Shown: one piece after another, positions 1 to 13,100 of the stretch
How positions within the stretch are numbered: the first letter of the stretch is position 1
Layout of the letters: every line of letters begins with the position of its first letter
Origin: Charina bottae
Taxonomy: Eukaryota; Chordata; Lepidosauria; Squamata; Charinaidae
Length of the DNA stretch: 64,000 nucleotides
Assembly (NCBI GenBank): GCA_023362775.1
Contig: JALMGJ010000004.1
Coordinates: forward strand, 84,833,298 to 84,897,297
Direction: 5' to 3'
The notes under the pieces: generated by a model
What the model was told of the DNA's origin: nothing
The model's database searches: none
What the model saw: only the letters and a program-made list of their open reading frames with translations
Made by a program: the position numbers and the translations under genes

Positions 1-353
1 TGAAATAAGTGTAAATCATTCACTTTCTGAAGTATTTAATTGGCTTAGAAATGTATGTAGTTGAATAATCTCTTCATTTATTTCAGATTATAAGATGTTA
101 ATATTAAGACATTAAGTACATTTGCATGTCTCTGAGATAGTGCAAAGTGTTGACTCATGTTCAGCCATAATCACTTACTTATGAGTATATTGTGAGATTC
201 AAGTATAATCTGCCCTTTGTCTAGTAATAAAAATGTATGAATCTCAAAACAGAATTCTAAAAATATCAACTTATTCACCTTGTTGAAAAGATAAAAAGAC
301 TGTAGGATGTATTCTATTTACCTAACTTGATTTGTAGAACAGTATTTAGTATA

Positions 354-577
354 CTTTTTGTTGTTTTTGCGCCTTTGAGTCAGTGTTGACTCCTGGCGAC
401 TTCCTGCAGTTTTCTTGGCAAGATTTCAGAAGTGGTTTGCCATTGTCTCCTTTCTGCATCTGAGAGAGAGTGACTGGCCCAAGCTCACCCAGCTGGCTTT
501 GTGCTAAGATGGGAATAGAACTCACCATCTCCCAGTTTCTACCTGGTGCCTTAACCACTACACCACACTGGCTCTCA
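354..577 (-). mobile_element. tRNA-derived SINE (squamate type)
   Basis: Read on the minus strand it starts gagccagtgtggtgtagtgg with a tRNA-like A-box region (gtagtggttaagg) and a B-box-like gagttctattccc, then the block ccagctgggtgagcttgggccagtcactctc, and ends in a unique 3' part with caaaccacttctgaaatcttgccaagaaaact. The same family recurs at 43 kb (head), 47/54 kb and 61.87 kb. A second 3'-half copy in the same orientation lies at 690-825. Confidence 0.8.
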
Positions 578-689
578 TTTAGTATATTTATTTGGAAAAA
601 TATGTATATGTACATGTACATGTATATATGTTTATACATATACATATATACATACCTACAATTCAATTCAATTCAATTCTTGGAGACTT

Positions 690-825
690 GTAAAATTAAT
701 TATTGGAGACTGCCTGGACAAATCCTTGCAGTTTTCTTGGCAAGGTTTTTCAGAAGTGGTTTGCCATTGCCTCCTTCCTAGGACTGAGAGAAAGTGACTG
801 CCCCAAGGTTACCCAGCTGGTGATA
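690..825 (-). mobile_element. Partial SINE, same family as 354-577
   Basis: Contains the same 3' half (ttgcagttttcttggcaagg, cagaagtggtttgccattgcc, cccaaggttacccagctgg) without the tRNA-like head. It lies just downstream of the longer copy in the same orientation. Confidence 0.7.
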
Positions 826-971
826 TATTTACTCATAAATAAATTCCATTGAATTCACAAGATTTATACCACGGTAAACATAGAGTTGTAATCTGCTGCA
901 TATTTTAACATATTTAAAACTTTTCTATAATTTAATAGGTAATTATGACAGAATCTGATCTTGTTTGTAAT

Positions 972-1061
972 GTGGAGTCCTTGGTGCTCTCTGAGACTTG
1001 TTGTTTTCTTGCAGATGTTTCATTGCCAGACTAGGCAACATCTTCAGTGCGGGGAAAAAAA
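972..1061 (-). mobile_element. Very short Penelope-like element 3' stub with 12-bp TSD
   Basis: The 90-bp segment is the reverse complement of the tail of the PLE at 28.85-28.95 kb (gatgttgcctagyctggcaatgaaacrtctgcaagaaaac, then aagg/caccaaggactccac). It is flanked by a perfect 12-bp repeat, cttgtttgtaat, at 960-971 and 1062-1073, so it is a discrete insertion. Confidence 0.8.
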
Positions 1062-1089
1062 CTTGTTTGTAATTGCATTATTACCATAA

Positions 1090-2677
1090 TCACTCGCTGG
1101 ATCATCACCTTGTTGTGGTGAGTGGGCTTGCGTGTTCCCAATGAAACCTGTGAGCGAAGCCATAGGGAGTCATGTACTCCTGGTAGGGTCACCCATGGCA
1201 GTAAGGTCCAGGGGGAGGAACCAGACAAAGAACGATCCAAGAAAGTCCTCAACGGCAGAACAGGCAGAAGATGACAAGGTATATTGTTACAATGGCTGCA
1301 AAGGCGGATGAAGGCTGCAGCAGACAAAAGGTCACCAATCGTCATGGTATCCATGCCATTGTATCAGATCCTTTTTCTGTGAAGATTGTGTGCTGATCAT
1401 TGTGCACCGATATCCACACATAAAACAAATTCACACACAGGCGTCTTCCAACCACACATGAAACAAATTCACACACAGGTGTCTTCCAATTATACATAAC
1501 CCAAACTAATTAAAAGTTCCATGGCGATTGGCAAATGGCAACGGGGGTAGGACTGTGAAATCCAGAAGTCCCTAATCATGGACCAGCTCATGGGTGGTGG
1601 ATTACGGATTCAGTCATCCTGACTCAAGGTCCGAGGCAGTTGAGTAGTTTGGCAGCTGTATCCACGACTGAGCAACCCTATTTAGGATCCACTCTGCTCA
1701 CCCCTTAGGGGGCTAGGAAAGGTACTCTAAACATAGTCTGCTTCATTTTCTCCCTGATTGGATTACCGGGCCTATGGGGTCACCATATAGTGGTTGTAAA
1801 AGACATATGAAATTTGGAACATGGAATATACGGACACTGCAGGACAATATGGATAGTGAACGCCCTGAATGTAGGACTGCCATTATTGCAAGGGAGTTGA
1901 GATGTTTTAATATTGATATAGCAGCATTCCAAGAAACCCGAAGAGCAGGAGAGGGACAGCTGAGGGAAGAAAAAGGAGGTTATACCTTCATTTGGAAAGG
2001 ATTGCCTGAACAAGAATGACAAATACATGGGGTAGGCTTTGCTATCAAAAACGATCTTGTGAAGCTCTTGTCAGAAGTTCCCACTGGCATTAATTCTCTG
2101 AATAAAACTCTCCAAAAACCAACAGGCAACTATTCTAAATGCTTACGCACCAACACTAGATGCAGATGAGGATATCAAGGAAATTTTTTATACCCAGCTG
2201 GATACCATCTTAACAAAGATACCAAAGGAGGATAAAATTATCCTCCTGGGCGATTTCAATGCAAGAGTTGGGCGTGACTTCAATCTGTGGCCAGGGATAA
2301 TTGGGAAAGAAGGAGTTGACAATAACAACATGAATGGAATCTTACTTCTGGCTAAAAGTGCAGAGCACAACCTTGTTATTACTAACACACTTTTTTGCCA
2401 GAAAAATAAATTTAAATCATAATGGAAGCACCCACGGTTGAAGCACTGGCATCTTTTAGATTATGTAATTGTCCATGCTATAGATTGCCATTCTCACCAG
2501 AGCCATGACAAGCGCTGATGACTGTTGGACAGACCATCAATTAATCCAATCCACGATGGCCATAAAGATTGTCCCTTATCATAGGGTCCAAGGAAGAAAA
2601 CCAAGGCGTAAAATGAATTTATTTATTTATTTATTTAATTTATTAAATTTATATGACTGCCCATCTCCCCTATCGGG

Positions 2678-2727
<50 letters not shown>

Positions 2728-5138
2728 GGGCCCTTCAAGATTCTACCAAAGAAGCTTGCTTTCAATCAACTCTTAAGTAACATCTGCCCATAGAACTTCC
2801 CAAAAATGTTGAGGAACATTGGATCAATTTGAAGACCTCTATTATTTCAGCCTGTGAACAAACTATTGGATACCAAACTAAGAGACATCAGGGCTGATTT
2901 GATGAGAATGATAGTGAGACTGAATACATTATTGACAAGAAAAGGAAAGCCTTCCAGATATGGCAAAAATATATTAACTGTGCCATTAAGAAAAAAATCT
3001 ACTCCAGTGCAAAGGCAGAAGTCCAAAGAAGAACTAGAGAATTTAAGAACAAATGGTGGATAAAAAAAGCCCAAGAAATCCAACTATTTGCAGATGCTCA
3101 TGATGCACAGGGTTTTTAGTGCCATAAAATCCATGTATGGACCAACAAACTATGGTACAAATCACTTACACTCAATAGATGTTGTCAAACTTCTAAAGGA
3201 CAACGAGTCTATTGCACTGTGCTGGAAAGAGCATTACTACAATCTCCTAAATTGTCACTCTACTGTGTCTGATGAAGTCTTCTTGCAAATCCCGCAAAAA
3301 CAAATAAGAGACAAGCTTGCAGTACTCCCTAATTTGGAGGAAGTTAGTAAAGCCACTAATCAAATGAAAAATAATGAAGTTAGCGGACCTCATGGGATTC
3401 CTGCTGAGGTTTTTAAAGAAGACGGGCCTGAACTTACACAACAACTTCACAAGCTCATTGAAAACATCTGGATGAGGGAGGAGATTCCAGCAGACTTTAG
3501 GGATGCCATAATTATCAATCTCTTTAAAAAGGGTGATAGGACAGACTGTGGAAATTATCGAGGCATCTCCCTTCTCCCTCCCTTTGCCCCCCCAGCAGGC
3601 AAAATCCGGGCAAGAATCCTCACAAACCATCCTATCTATATCAGAAGACATCCTCCCTGAAACCCAAAATGGCTTCTGCCCTTCCAGGGGACAGTGGATA
3701 TGATCTTCACTGCACAACAGCTCCAAGAAAAGTGCAAGGAGAAAAACTGCCCTCTGTACATGGCGTTTATTGATCTGACTAAGGCTTTTGATACTATAAA
3801 TTGTACTGCTCTCTGGACCATCCTTCTGAAAATCAGATGCCTTGATAAATTTGTGAACATCTTGCGGCTACTTCATGACGTTATGATGGCAACAATTTGG
3901 AATAATAATGGCTGTCAAAGCGATCCATTTAAAGTGGGATCCAGCGTTAAACAGGGATGTGTTATTGCTCCTACCTTATTCACTATCTTCATCACTATGA
4001 TTCTACACCTTGTTGAATGGAAACTTCCTACTGGTGTAGAAATTATATATTGAACAGATGGAAAGCTTTTTAATCTTAGTAGGCTGAAAGCAAAAAATAA
4101 GGTAACTACAACTTCTGTTATAGAACTTCAGTATGCTGATGATAACGTAATCTGTGCACACTCAGAGGAAGATCCTCAAACTATCCTAAACATCTTTGCA
4201 GAAGCATATGAAAAGCTCAACCTCCCGCTTAATATAAAAAAAAAACACAAAGTGCTTTACCAGCAAATTCGAACCAATCCCTCTGTAGCGCCATCAATTC
4301 AGCTTAAAGGTTGTCACTGGAAAATGTCGACCACTTTTCTTATCTTGGTAGCCCTCTATCTACAAAAGCTGACATCGATGCTGAAACTTAGCATCTTCTT
4401 GAGCTCTGCAAGTGTAGCTTTCTCCCAAATGAAGCATAGAGTGTTCGAGGATCAGGGCATTCTCAGGGAGACCAAAATGCTTGTTTATAAAGCCATTGTA
4501 CTACCGACCCTATTGTACGCCTGTGAAACATGGACCTTCTACAAATGCCACCTTCAACTTTTTGAAAGATTCCATTAATGATGCCTCCGAGAAATTCTGC
4601 AAATTACTTGGGAATATAGGCGGACTAATGTTAGTGTATTGGAAGATGCGAAGATCACCAGCATTGAAACAATGATCATCCAACATCAACTTTGCTGGAC
4701 CGGCCATGTTGTTCGAATGCCTATCATCTTCGAAAGCAGCTACTTTACTCCCAACTTAAGAATGAAAAACGGAATATTGGTGGACAGCAAAAGAGATTCA
4801 AAGATGTTCTCAAAGCTAATTTTAAAAAAATTAATAACAGCACTGAGAACTGGTAAGCTCTAACTCATGAGCGTTTAAATTGGAGGTCAGCCTTTATTAA
4901 AGGTGCTACGGACTTTGAAGAAGCACGAGTACAGGGCGAAAAGGAGAAACGAGCTAAGAGGAAGGTACAGCAAGCAAACCCTCATCGTGACCGTCTTCCA
5001 CCTGGAAACCTATGCCCACATTGTGGGAGGTTGTGTGGATCCAGAATTGGCCTTTCCAGCCACTTACGGATCTATTGTTAAGATTTTAATCCTGGAAGTC
5101 AATCTTACTCAGCTACAAGTGATCGCCAAGAGAAAGAG
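1090..5138 (+). mobile_element. Non-LTR retrotransposon, copy 1 (APE + RT + C-terminal zinc finger), decayed
   Basis: A near full-length but broken LINE of the same family as 23561-27314. Remnants in order: a non-coding 5' region; the start of an AP-like endonuclease (1774-2019; KFGTWNIRTL, IAAFQETRR); more endonuclease with LLGDFNAR near 2250; the RT amino part (3088-3660); the RT palm with AFIDLTKAFDTIN near 3763 and SSVKQGCVIAPTLF near 3945; QYADD near 4130; and the post-RT part (CETWTF, CWTGHVVRM). Many stops and frameshifts separate them. An L2-type tail plus (TA)n is inserted at about 2618-2726. The 5' region has a 38-bp tandem duplication (1414-1451 and 1452-1489) absent from copy 2. 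The boundaries rest on a candidate 10-bp TSD with one mismatch, attaccRtaa, at 1080-1089 and 5139-5148. The clade is not certain; it is clearly not the BovB family seen elsewhere in the window. Confidence 0.85.
2618..2726 (-). mobile_element. L2-type 3' tail stub with expanded (TA)n, inside LINE copy 1
   Basis: Relative to copy 2 at about 25025, copy 1 holds an extra block: (ATTT)n, then aatttatatgactgcccatctcccctatcgggg, then about 23 TA units. The core is the reverse complement of the gatgggcggttatataaattt tail found at 35.7, 42.4 and 53.6 kb. Confidence 0.75.
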
Positions 5139-7611
5139 ATTACCGTAACTTGCACTGGACTTTATTTTTTATGTTTTATGTCTGAATGAGGCTTAAATTT
5201 TACACACTAAGATTTGCCTTGTGTGTGTGTCAATTAGTTCCTTTCCATTCTAATCTATCCTATTTTATCTTTCCTCCCATATTATCATTAAATCTTTTTA
5301 TTTTCTGTTTCTGTCCATTTTGGCCGTCCTTTTGTATGAACTTTTTCCTCCTATATGTTATCACATGCTTTCTCTACTCTTCTTTATTCAGCCCATATAA
5401 AATATTTTTCCCTTTCTGTCTCTCCTTTGATGGCACCGATTTTCATTCTTCTGCCTCACTCTAGCCATTTAATTTTTCAACAAGCAATACATTTGCAAAA
5501 TTGCTGCCAGTTTTGCTAGAAAAATAAGAAACATGAAAAGAAATAGTCCAGCATAATTAACTAGCAGATTCCAAGCCTTGGTTGGGGAACTGTTGAAGCA
5601 GATGTCCAACATTATTTGTTATAACAATGCATAACACATAATCTGCCCTATGTTTGAAATGAAAGCCAATAAGCAATAGCTTCACATGATTCAGTATACT
5701 TACTTAAGTCTGACCTTTCAGTGGGAGCTGTTGGCCATAATCTGCAACAGCTGGGTTTTGAATATAGAATTGATGATGATAAATAGTGAAATATGATGTA
5801 CAGAGGCTGTGTTTGAAATGAAGAATTCATAAGGACTAACTTAATAGAAAAAATGGCTGGTTCATTCTGTTATTTAAAGAGCGATGAATATATAGACAAT
5901 TGTTTTTCTATGAACAGGAACATTAGAATATAAAATACTAGTATTCTGGAATGAGAGAATGTAGTGGAAAACAGAAGTTTACAGACATTTCTACTTATTG
6001 AAGGAATTTTCTCTAATGGTTTCCCAGCATATCTATGAAAGAAATCAAAATCAATATTGTGTTATATTAAGTTTATCCTCTGCTTCTCCAGCTCTGTTGT
6101 CTTTCTCTTTCCTTTGCAACTATTTATATTGCTAATGCTTCATTGATTCTTTAACTCAGAACCACTGAAACTATTATCCATCTTTGACTTAATATTTCCA
6201 ATTCATGTTTCATTTCTTTAACTGCTGATGATATAGATAGACATTTAAGAAATTCAGTGTAGGGATAGCAAAATAGATATCCATCAGATGTTGTATTCTG
6301 GAAATATGGGTCCGAAATTTTGGTCCAAAATTGCAATATGGGTCAGTGGGGGGAAAATGGATCAAGATGTAGTTTGAGAGAATATATGAGTAATGCATTA
6401 TATCAGAGGAAATATGTTTTAAAATGTTATTTAAATGCAAATTTTGGTGTTGATTTCTTTTTAAACTACAGTTCAAAGTTGACATAGGATGAATGCAGTT
6501 ATGAAAGATACAGTATGTATAAAAATGACATGGACAAAAAATAGACCGATTCATTTATAGGGATAAATCAATAGTAAGATCTCCATTCTACTTCCTTCCT
6601 TCCTGTTTGTACTCCATTCCTCTTTTCCTCCCCATTTCAGTGCCATCCAATCATTTGAAATATTTTGGGGAGGACAGTAAAAATATATTTTAAAGGATCT
6701 GTAATGAGATGGAAATGAAGACAAAAAATAGGATAGGAAGAAGCAGTGCAGTGGAACTACAGATGAAACATATTGGCAAAGAGTACTTAGATTATGTATA
6801 TACAAGCAAAAATTGTTTACAAAGTGAGGAAAATGGAAACTGCTGGGCTACGTTTGATATGCTGTTTCCTGCCCCAAGGCTGGCACCGCATCCACATTTA
6901 AATGTAAAAGCTTCTGAACTTCTTGGTAGATCCAAATTTTGTCAATTGTTTGGCTGTCTACTGTAATACACAAAAGTCCAGAGCTCCAGCTGTACCCTGA
7001 GTCCAATTTCAAAAGTGCATGGAAATTCACTGTTTCTATGTAACCATGAAATTATAATTTATACAGGATAAATTATATAAGTTATGATCATGTGGGTTAA
7101 TCAAAATCACACTGTGGTCTAAATAAAAGACAAGTGATATGGTGAATTTCAGTTAATTATTAACTGATTAAATTGAAGTAAATATAATTTGCTATTAAAT
7201 CTATGGCTCTTTTCTCATACTTTAAATTGTTAAAAATGTCATACCCATTCTCTTGACAGTTTGTTCTCAAAGTTATTTTACTGAAAAAAAATGTTTTAAT
7301 AAATACAGTATGTCTGTTGCTTAAATCTTGAAATGCAATAATTGGTTCAAAACTAAAAAAAAGTCTACACATGTATATATTTTCAAATTTCATCTTCTGT
7401 ATTTGATTTGGAGGATAAGTTATGTGATAAACATATTATTGTTGTGTAAATGAATGTATTTATTATTCATTACCTACTGTGGTAACACACACTTTATTAC
7501 TAAAGCAATTTTTCTGATCACTACTATTATTTTACTTCCCTTTACTATTTAAAAAAACATTTTAAACAAACCATTAGCAAGACTGTAATTCATTTGTTTG
7601 TCTTTTGTTAG
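5139..7611 (+). other. CADM2 intron sequence, no recognised element
   Basis: AT-rich intron up to the branch point and polypyrimidine tract of exon A. Short open frames here resemble no family I know and look like chance. I see no clear repeat boundary. Confidence 0.6.
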
Positions 7612-7749
7612 GTGTTCCAGAGACTCCTCATATTAGTGGATTTATTTCACCAATTATGGAAGGAGACTGGATGGAACTTACATGCAAAACATCTGGTAGT
7701 AAGCCAGCTGCAGATATTAGATGGTTCAAAAATGACAAAGAGGTGAAAG
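7612..7749 (+). CDS. CADM2: CADM2 exon A (start of second Ig-like domain)
   Basis: Internal exon of a synaptic immunoglobulin-superfamily adhesion protein. The acceptor is a T-rich tract ending in AG at 7610-7611; the donor is GT at 7750-7751. The exon is 138 bp and phase 1 at both ends. The reading frame starts at 7614 (VPETPHISGF...) and continues with SPIMEGDWMELTCKTSG and SKPAADIRWFKNDKEVK. It carries the first Ig cysteine (LTC) and the core tryptophan (IRWF) of a C2-type Ig domain. From memory of the family, this matches CADM2 better than CADM1, CADM3 or CADM4; the KTSGSKPAADIRWFKNDKE block is nearly identical to mammalian CADM2. CADM proteins are single-pass membrane proteins that bind across the synaptic cleft. 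The last base (G) pairs with AT of exon B to give Asp. There is no stop codon or frameshift, so the exon looks functional. Confidence 0.95.
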
Positions 7750-8265
7750 GTATTGTTTGGAATTGTATATTTCATTTATAACAACTTTTAATTAAGCATG
7801 ACAGTGAGTGGATTTTATTTTCATAATGGCTACCATTTTATTCCATTCAGAGTAATCAAAAGGAATATTAGTAAGCAAATACTGGAATTTCTCACACAGG
7901 TGACATAAATAGAAAATTGGGTTCCCTGAAGGAGAAAGCAGGAGACATTCTGCTTCAGCATTATCTCAGTTTTTCTTCACTAGTCTATGCAGCAGGATTC
8001 TCCCACCCTAGATGGGACTATTAACCCCTTCTTTCTTTCTACTTTTTCCTGGCATAATCAGAGTATGTCTGTTCCCCACCCAGTTGGTACCTGAAAGGTA
8101 CTTTCTCAAAATATGTGCTGCTTTCTCAATAGCATAATTGTTTCTGTATAACGAATAAATACTTTATTTATTAAGATGATTTATGTCCCATATTTATGCA
8201 GCAATAATAATATTCAGTTCAGTTTACCAAATTAAAATTATATAAAAAATCATAAACAGTACAGC

Positions 8266-8527
8266 TGTGGTGGAGTTCAGAGCGGCTCCTCCTTCCCAAG
8301 AGGGGGGGGGCGCATTCCAGGCAGATAAAAGTTTGTGCAGTCTAGATTCCACTGGTGGGAAAGTAAAGAAGCTCAAGGTAACCCTGCCTTATGGCTATGG
8401 CTGAATTTTTACCCATAGGGCTTATAGTGTCCCTTTAGTCTGGCAAGATTCTGTTTTATGGCAAGAGCAATAAAGAAATTAGAGTTAGAATAATGGCTCA
8501 GTGTGGTTCTTTGCCTGTTTCCTGACA
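8266..8527 (+). mobile_element. Solo LTR, 262 bp, TSD acagc
   Basis: Begins TGTGGTGG and ends CCTGACA (TG...CA). It is flanked by the same 5-bp word acagc at 8261-8265 and 8528-8532. An AATAAA at 8469-8474 sits where an LTR polyadenylation signal would be expected, which gives the + orientation. No internal retroelement sequence adjoins it. The superfamily is not determined. Confidence 0.75.
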
Positions 8528-8532
8528 ACAGC

Positions 8533-10199
8533 ATTAGTAGAGACAGATAGAAAGATCTTACGTTAGCCCTCTCCATATAATTCTGGATTGTTAGTTGAAG
8601 TTGTGGAGCAATTATAGCTGTTCAAGGACTCACAGTGTTTCCATACCCAGAAGACACATATACCAGAAGAGATTGGAAGGACTTTGAAAGAGGTAGATTA
8701 AAGCTTCATGTGATTTAGATTTGTGGTTGCTTTGTAGCTTTGAGGAGAGGAACCAGAGATGGTCAACTGAATAGCGCAGCCCTATTACAATACCACCAGC
8801 TCAAACACTGGTGTAAATAAGTCTGATGTAGAATTAAGAGCACATAAATCCCTGAAGGCAACTGTTACTATTTATGTTAATTAGAGATGGAGAAATGCAT
8901 CTGTATATTGAACTGTTTGATGAAAGGTTTATTGTGAAATGTTAATCATTCTGTTTATTACTGATACATTTTTGTTACCAATAGCAGCAACAGAAAGAAT
9001 AGTTGGAGGATTCTATGATTCAGAAGCCAAAATAATCTGATTGAATTTGGAGAAAAAATAATCTGGATGGATATTTTAAGTTAAAGGAGAAATAGCAATG
9101 TGTAATGTTTCTCTTTAGGCAGTAAAATATGTTCTGCTAAATCAATTCATAATTAGGTGAATTAGAGTCCTGGATAAATAACGATGCATATTAGAACTGG
9201 CAGCAACCCCCACACACAAAAATCACCCCAAATGTTATTTGTTTTTACAAAATCTAGTTTGAAACTGTCTTATATAATTATTTTCATTTCCTTTACTATT
9301 TCATTCTCACCATCAGAGACAAGTGTTCATCTTGCTTTACTGCTAGAATTTTTAAGGCTACCTTTGAAATAATCTCTAACAAAAGCTAACATATAATTTT
9401 TAAAATGTGATTGCTTTGTGGTTAATATGAAGAAAATGTCCCATTTTCTGTAAAATTAACATCTCTGTCATAAGAAATTTAAAAATAAGAATCAGAGAAT
9501 AGCATTAAAAGGGGGGAAACCTGAATTTCATTAAAATGAACACCCCTCTGTCTATTTGTATGGTGAAGAGGAAAGGAAATAGAAAACAGGAGACTGAAAA
9601 TGTACTTTAACCTGAAGCATACAGTATATGTGGAAGAATCTGCTCACTCTTAATGAAGGAGATGGAATTCAGTACTTTTTTTTTTGGCTTTCTGAGAAAA
9701 AAATGCAATAGAGATGGAAAAGTAGAAACATTGTATCCTGGTATCTAAGAACTTGCAATGTTAAGGTAGATACTGTACTTTAGAGAAGATCACTACCTAA
9801 CTCTTATCAAAATAAAATGCAGTACTTTTTTTGCTTTGAGAATAAACATGGTCAAAATTCAAATCTACTGCTTAAATAAGTGGGGTACCTCACAGTTGTT
9901 TGTTACATGTTTGGCAATTCTTTAATATTATAGGATTTCTAGAGTTGATCATTTCATAAGTTGAGATGGATTAGAATGAATATGATGGATTCATGAAAAT
10001 CATGATTTTTTTATTGTTTGCAATGAAAGACAGAATTAGTGAAGGATGCAAGGGTGATAAGAAGTTCTAAATATGGGATATACTATGTTTGGTAGTGACA
10101 AGAGTGGGTTGGTGGCAGGGGGGATGTAAAGTGAAAAGGTGAAAAAATGAGTGAAAGTACAATGACTGCAGGAAAAAAGTGCGAGTCCTTTATAAAAAA
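8533..10199 (+). other. CADM2 intron sequence, no recognised element
   Basis: AT-rich DNA with no long frame and no recognisable repeat. Nothing supports a gene. Confidence 0.55.
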
Positions 10200-13100
10200 G
10201 AATATAGCTGAATCTCCCAACTGAATGAATGGAAAGTGGATAATGTGGAAGCTGCTTGGAAAAGTGAAATTATTATGTTTCAGAGTGCCACAGATGTGTA
10301 TGGAGTTATGTTATTGGGAAGGAAGCTTGATGGAAAGATGAAGTGAAGAATGCTATGGACAGGGGGAAAAGCAAGTAAGAGGATGATTGCTGCTAAAAAT
10401 GAGGATGATAAGAAGATAGTTGGAAAGAATGTAGTCAAAGACAGGGACAAAGTAACATTTAAGATTAAAAGAAACAGAAGATATGGGATGGCTTTTCTGA
10501 AAATTAAAAAAAATATTTTGGAATTGGATGAAGACTAACAAAGAGCCTATTGCAGATTTACTGGAATTAGAAACTAAAGGTGGTGAAATAATTTGGGGAT
10601 TTCAAATTTCAAATATTTCAGAAAACTGAAAAATGTATCAATGTTATTGTCCAAGAAAAAAAAAAGACAAAAAGGAAGATATTGTAAGAATGTTGAAAAA
10701 TTGTAAGGCTGAGGGGGAGATGATGAAACTGGAGAAATGTTAACATATAGAACTCGCTTGCTTATGGATTGGCTGTGCAACTTTATAAATGTTTGTGTGC
10801 ACAATGACATCTGTGGGGTATCAAACAGGTGTGTCTGATGAAAGCAACATCACACTATTGCAATTTTACCACATCTTTGGTATGTGAATTGCTATGTCAT
10901 CCACAACTCCAAAAGGGGAAGAGTTGAAGCAGAATGGTGCATCGGGATTAACATTTTGACAAAACAGCAGGAACATAAGAACATAAGCAGTGCCTTGCTA
11001 GATCAGACTCCTGGCCCATCAGTCCAGCAGTCTGTTCTCACAGTGACCAACCAACTGCACAAAAAAGCCTACTAGTCTCCCAGCAGATGCCTTCAGAGGC
11101 AGTCACACTGCCCTCAAGGCTAATACCCATTGACCCCCATGACTTCCATGAATTGGTCCGACCCCTTTTTGAAGTCAGTCAAACGCATCTTGTAGTAACA
11201 AATACCAACATTTAATTATGCATTGCGTAAAAATTATTTACCAGAACTCTGATTAAAAATGTATAAGAAGTCACAATGAGCAAATTCTGGGAAGTGCAGT
11301 GAAGCTCTATGCTGGGCATGTCATGTGCAGACCAGAATTTTGCTCTTCAAAAATCATAAAGAAATGTATGAATGTGACAAATGAATTTATTGTATATTTG
11401 TTTTTTTAGAGAAAGTATATTTTGTATTTCATATTTTATATCTATGTGTAATAGAAGGTTGGTTACTGAATGCAAGAAGGACAGTATATAATGAAAGTAA
11501 AGAATTCACAAGAATAAACAAACATTAGTGAACTCAGCACTGAGCAGAGTAAGACAAAGATATGTGAATCACCTTGGTTTTTAATATATTTAAGAATAAA
11601 TGTATAACAAATGACTGTGGTAGCATTAACATTTTCAGTTGGGACATAAATGTACATGTAGTATGGTACAGATAATCTGTCGGTGGCTAAGAAACTGAAC
11701 TATAGACTATATGATAAAAGGAGCATGGATCTGAAAATTATCATATCTCAGATCAAAGTAGTTATGTTTGACAGGCAAAATATAACAAATATATAAATAG
11801 TGAAAAACTACAGTAAGTAGATAAATTTGTGTTCATTGGTATGATAGTTACTAAAGATACAGTAAGAAAATGAATGAGGGAATTTTAAGACATGCAACTG
11901 CTAGTAGAAAGGTGGTAGGTTGTGAAAGGAAGGAGACAAAGCCAAAAGAATACCTGTGCTCCTCGCTCTCTGATTACTTTTTAAGGCCCTGCCTATCCCT
12001 TATGTGTTCTGTTGGCCTTTTAAACAAGAGTCCAGCTAAAGAGAATATATGGGTGATGAAGAAAGGAAGTGTAGAGAGCTAAAGGAGAGGAGAGCTAAGT
12101 AATAGAAAAGAAGAAATGAATATATTAGTTGAGAAGAAAATATAGGAAAGAAGAAGGATCAATACCTGAAGAGAAGGAAGACATAATGAAAGGAGGCAAG
12201 AAGTCCCAAGTCCTCTGAGCAGCATCAGAGGAGAATAGTTGGTGTGGATGAGTGCATGGATATGAACAGAACCAACAAAGATCTCCAAATAGATATTGGT
12301 GGCAAGAGGCTGAGCTGGGATGCCAAGTTATTTGTGGGCTGGGAAGGAGGTGTTGAAAGCCGAAATGGTGCAGCAAAGAGGTCTCACTAGATCTAGGAAT
12401 CTCTTCACTCACCCACATCTACAGCAGCCTAATAGTGGCCAGCTGGTTGGCATAACCAATATTTAAAAGCTGTTAGGAGACAGGCAACTTCAGTAATGTT
12501 CAGTATGGCCTAAGAAGATATACCAAATACCAAAGATATTCTTGCCAGAGTGAGCTGGATGTACCAGTTATGAGAGAGCCAGTGCCAGAGGGCTGAATGC
12601 CAGAAAGCCAAGCAGAAGACAAAAAGGGGCAGCAGTTATTGAGATACCATCACCACCACAGATGAGCTACAGCAGATCCATGGAAGAAACGCCAACCATC
12701 CATCCCATAATCAGTCAGCTGAGGCTACACGTGACTATGGGCAGTCTTAGTCAAGGAGGGCTGAAGAACGTGTACAGCTCAGAAAGAAATAATCCTGGAA
12801 GTAGTTGAAAAGAAAAAAAGTTAAGCAAAATACATAGAAAAGAATATTAGAATCTAGAATTAGAATTAGAATGTTATAATATACAGTTAATTAAAAGGTG
12901 GTAGATTTTACAACTGTAAATAAAGTGGAATTGAATAGATTCCAAAATAGGAAATAGAGAGATGGATGTGCCAGGATTATGGGGTACTTTGGAAGTGTGT
13001 GTGATATAACAAGAGCAGATAGAGTCAACAATGTTTGGGTGCTAAATATATATATAAAATGAATACAAAAGCTAGTGACTAATATGAAAGAAGCACATGA

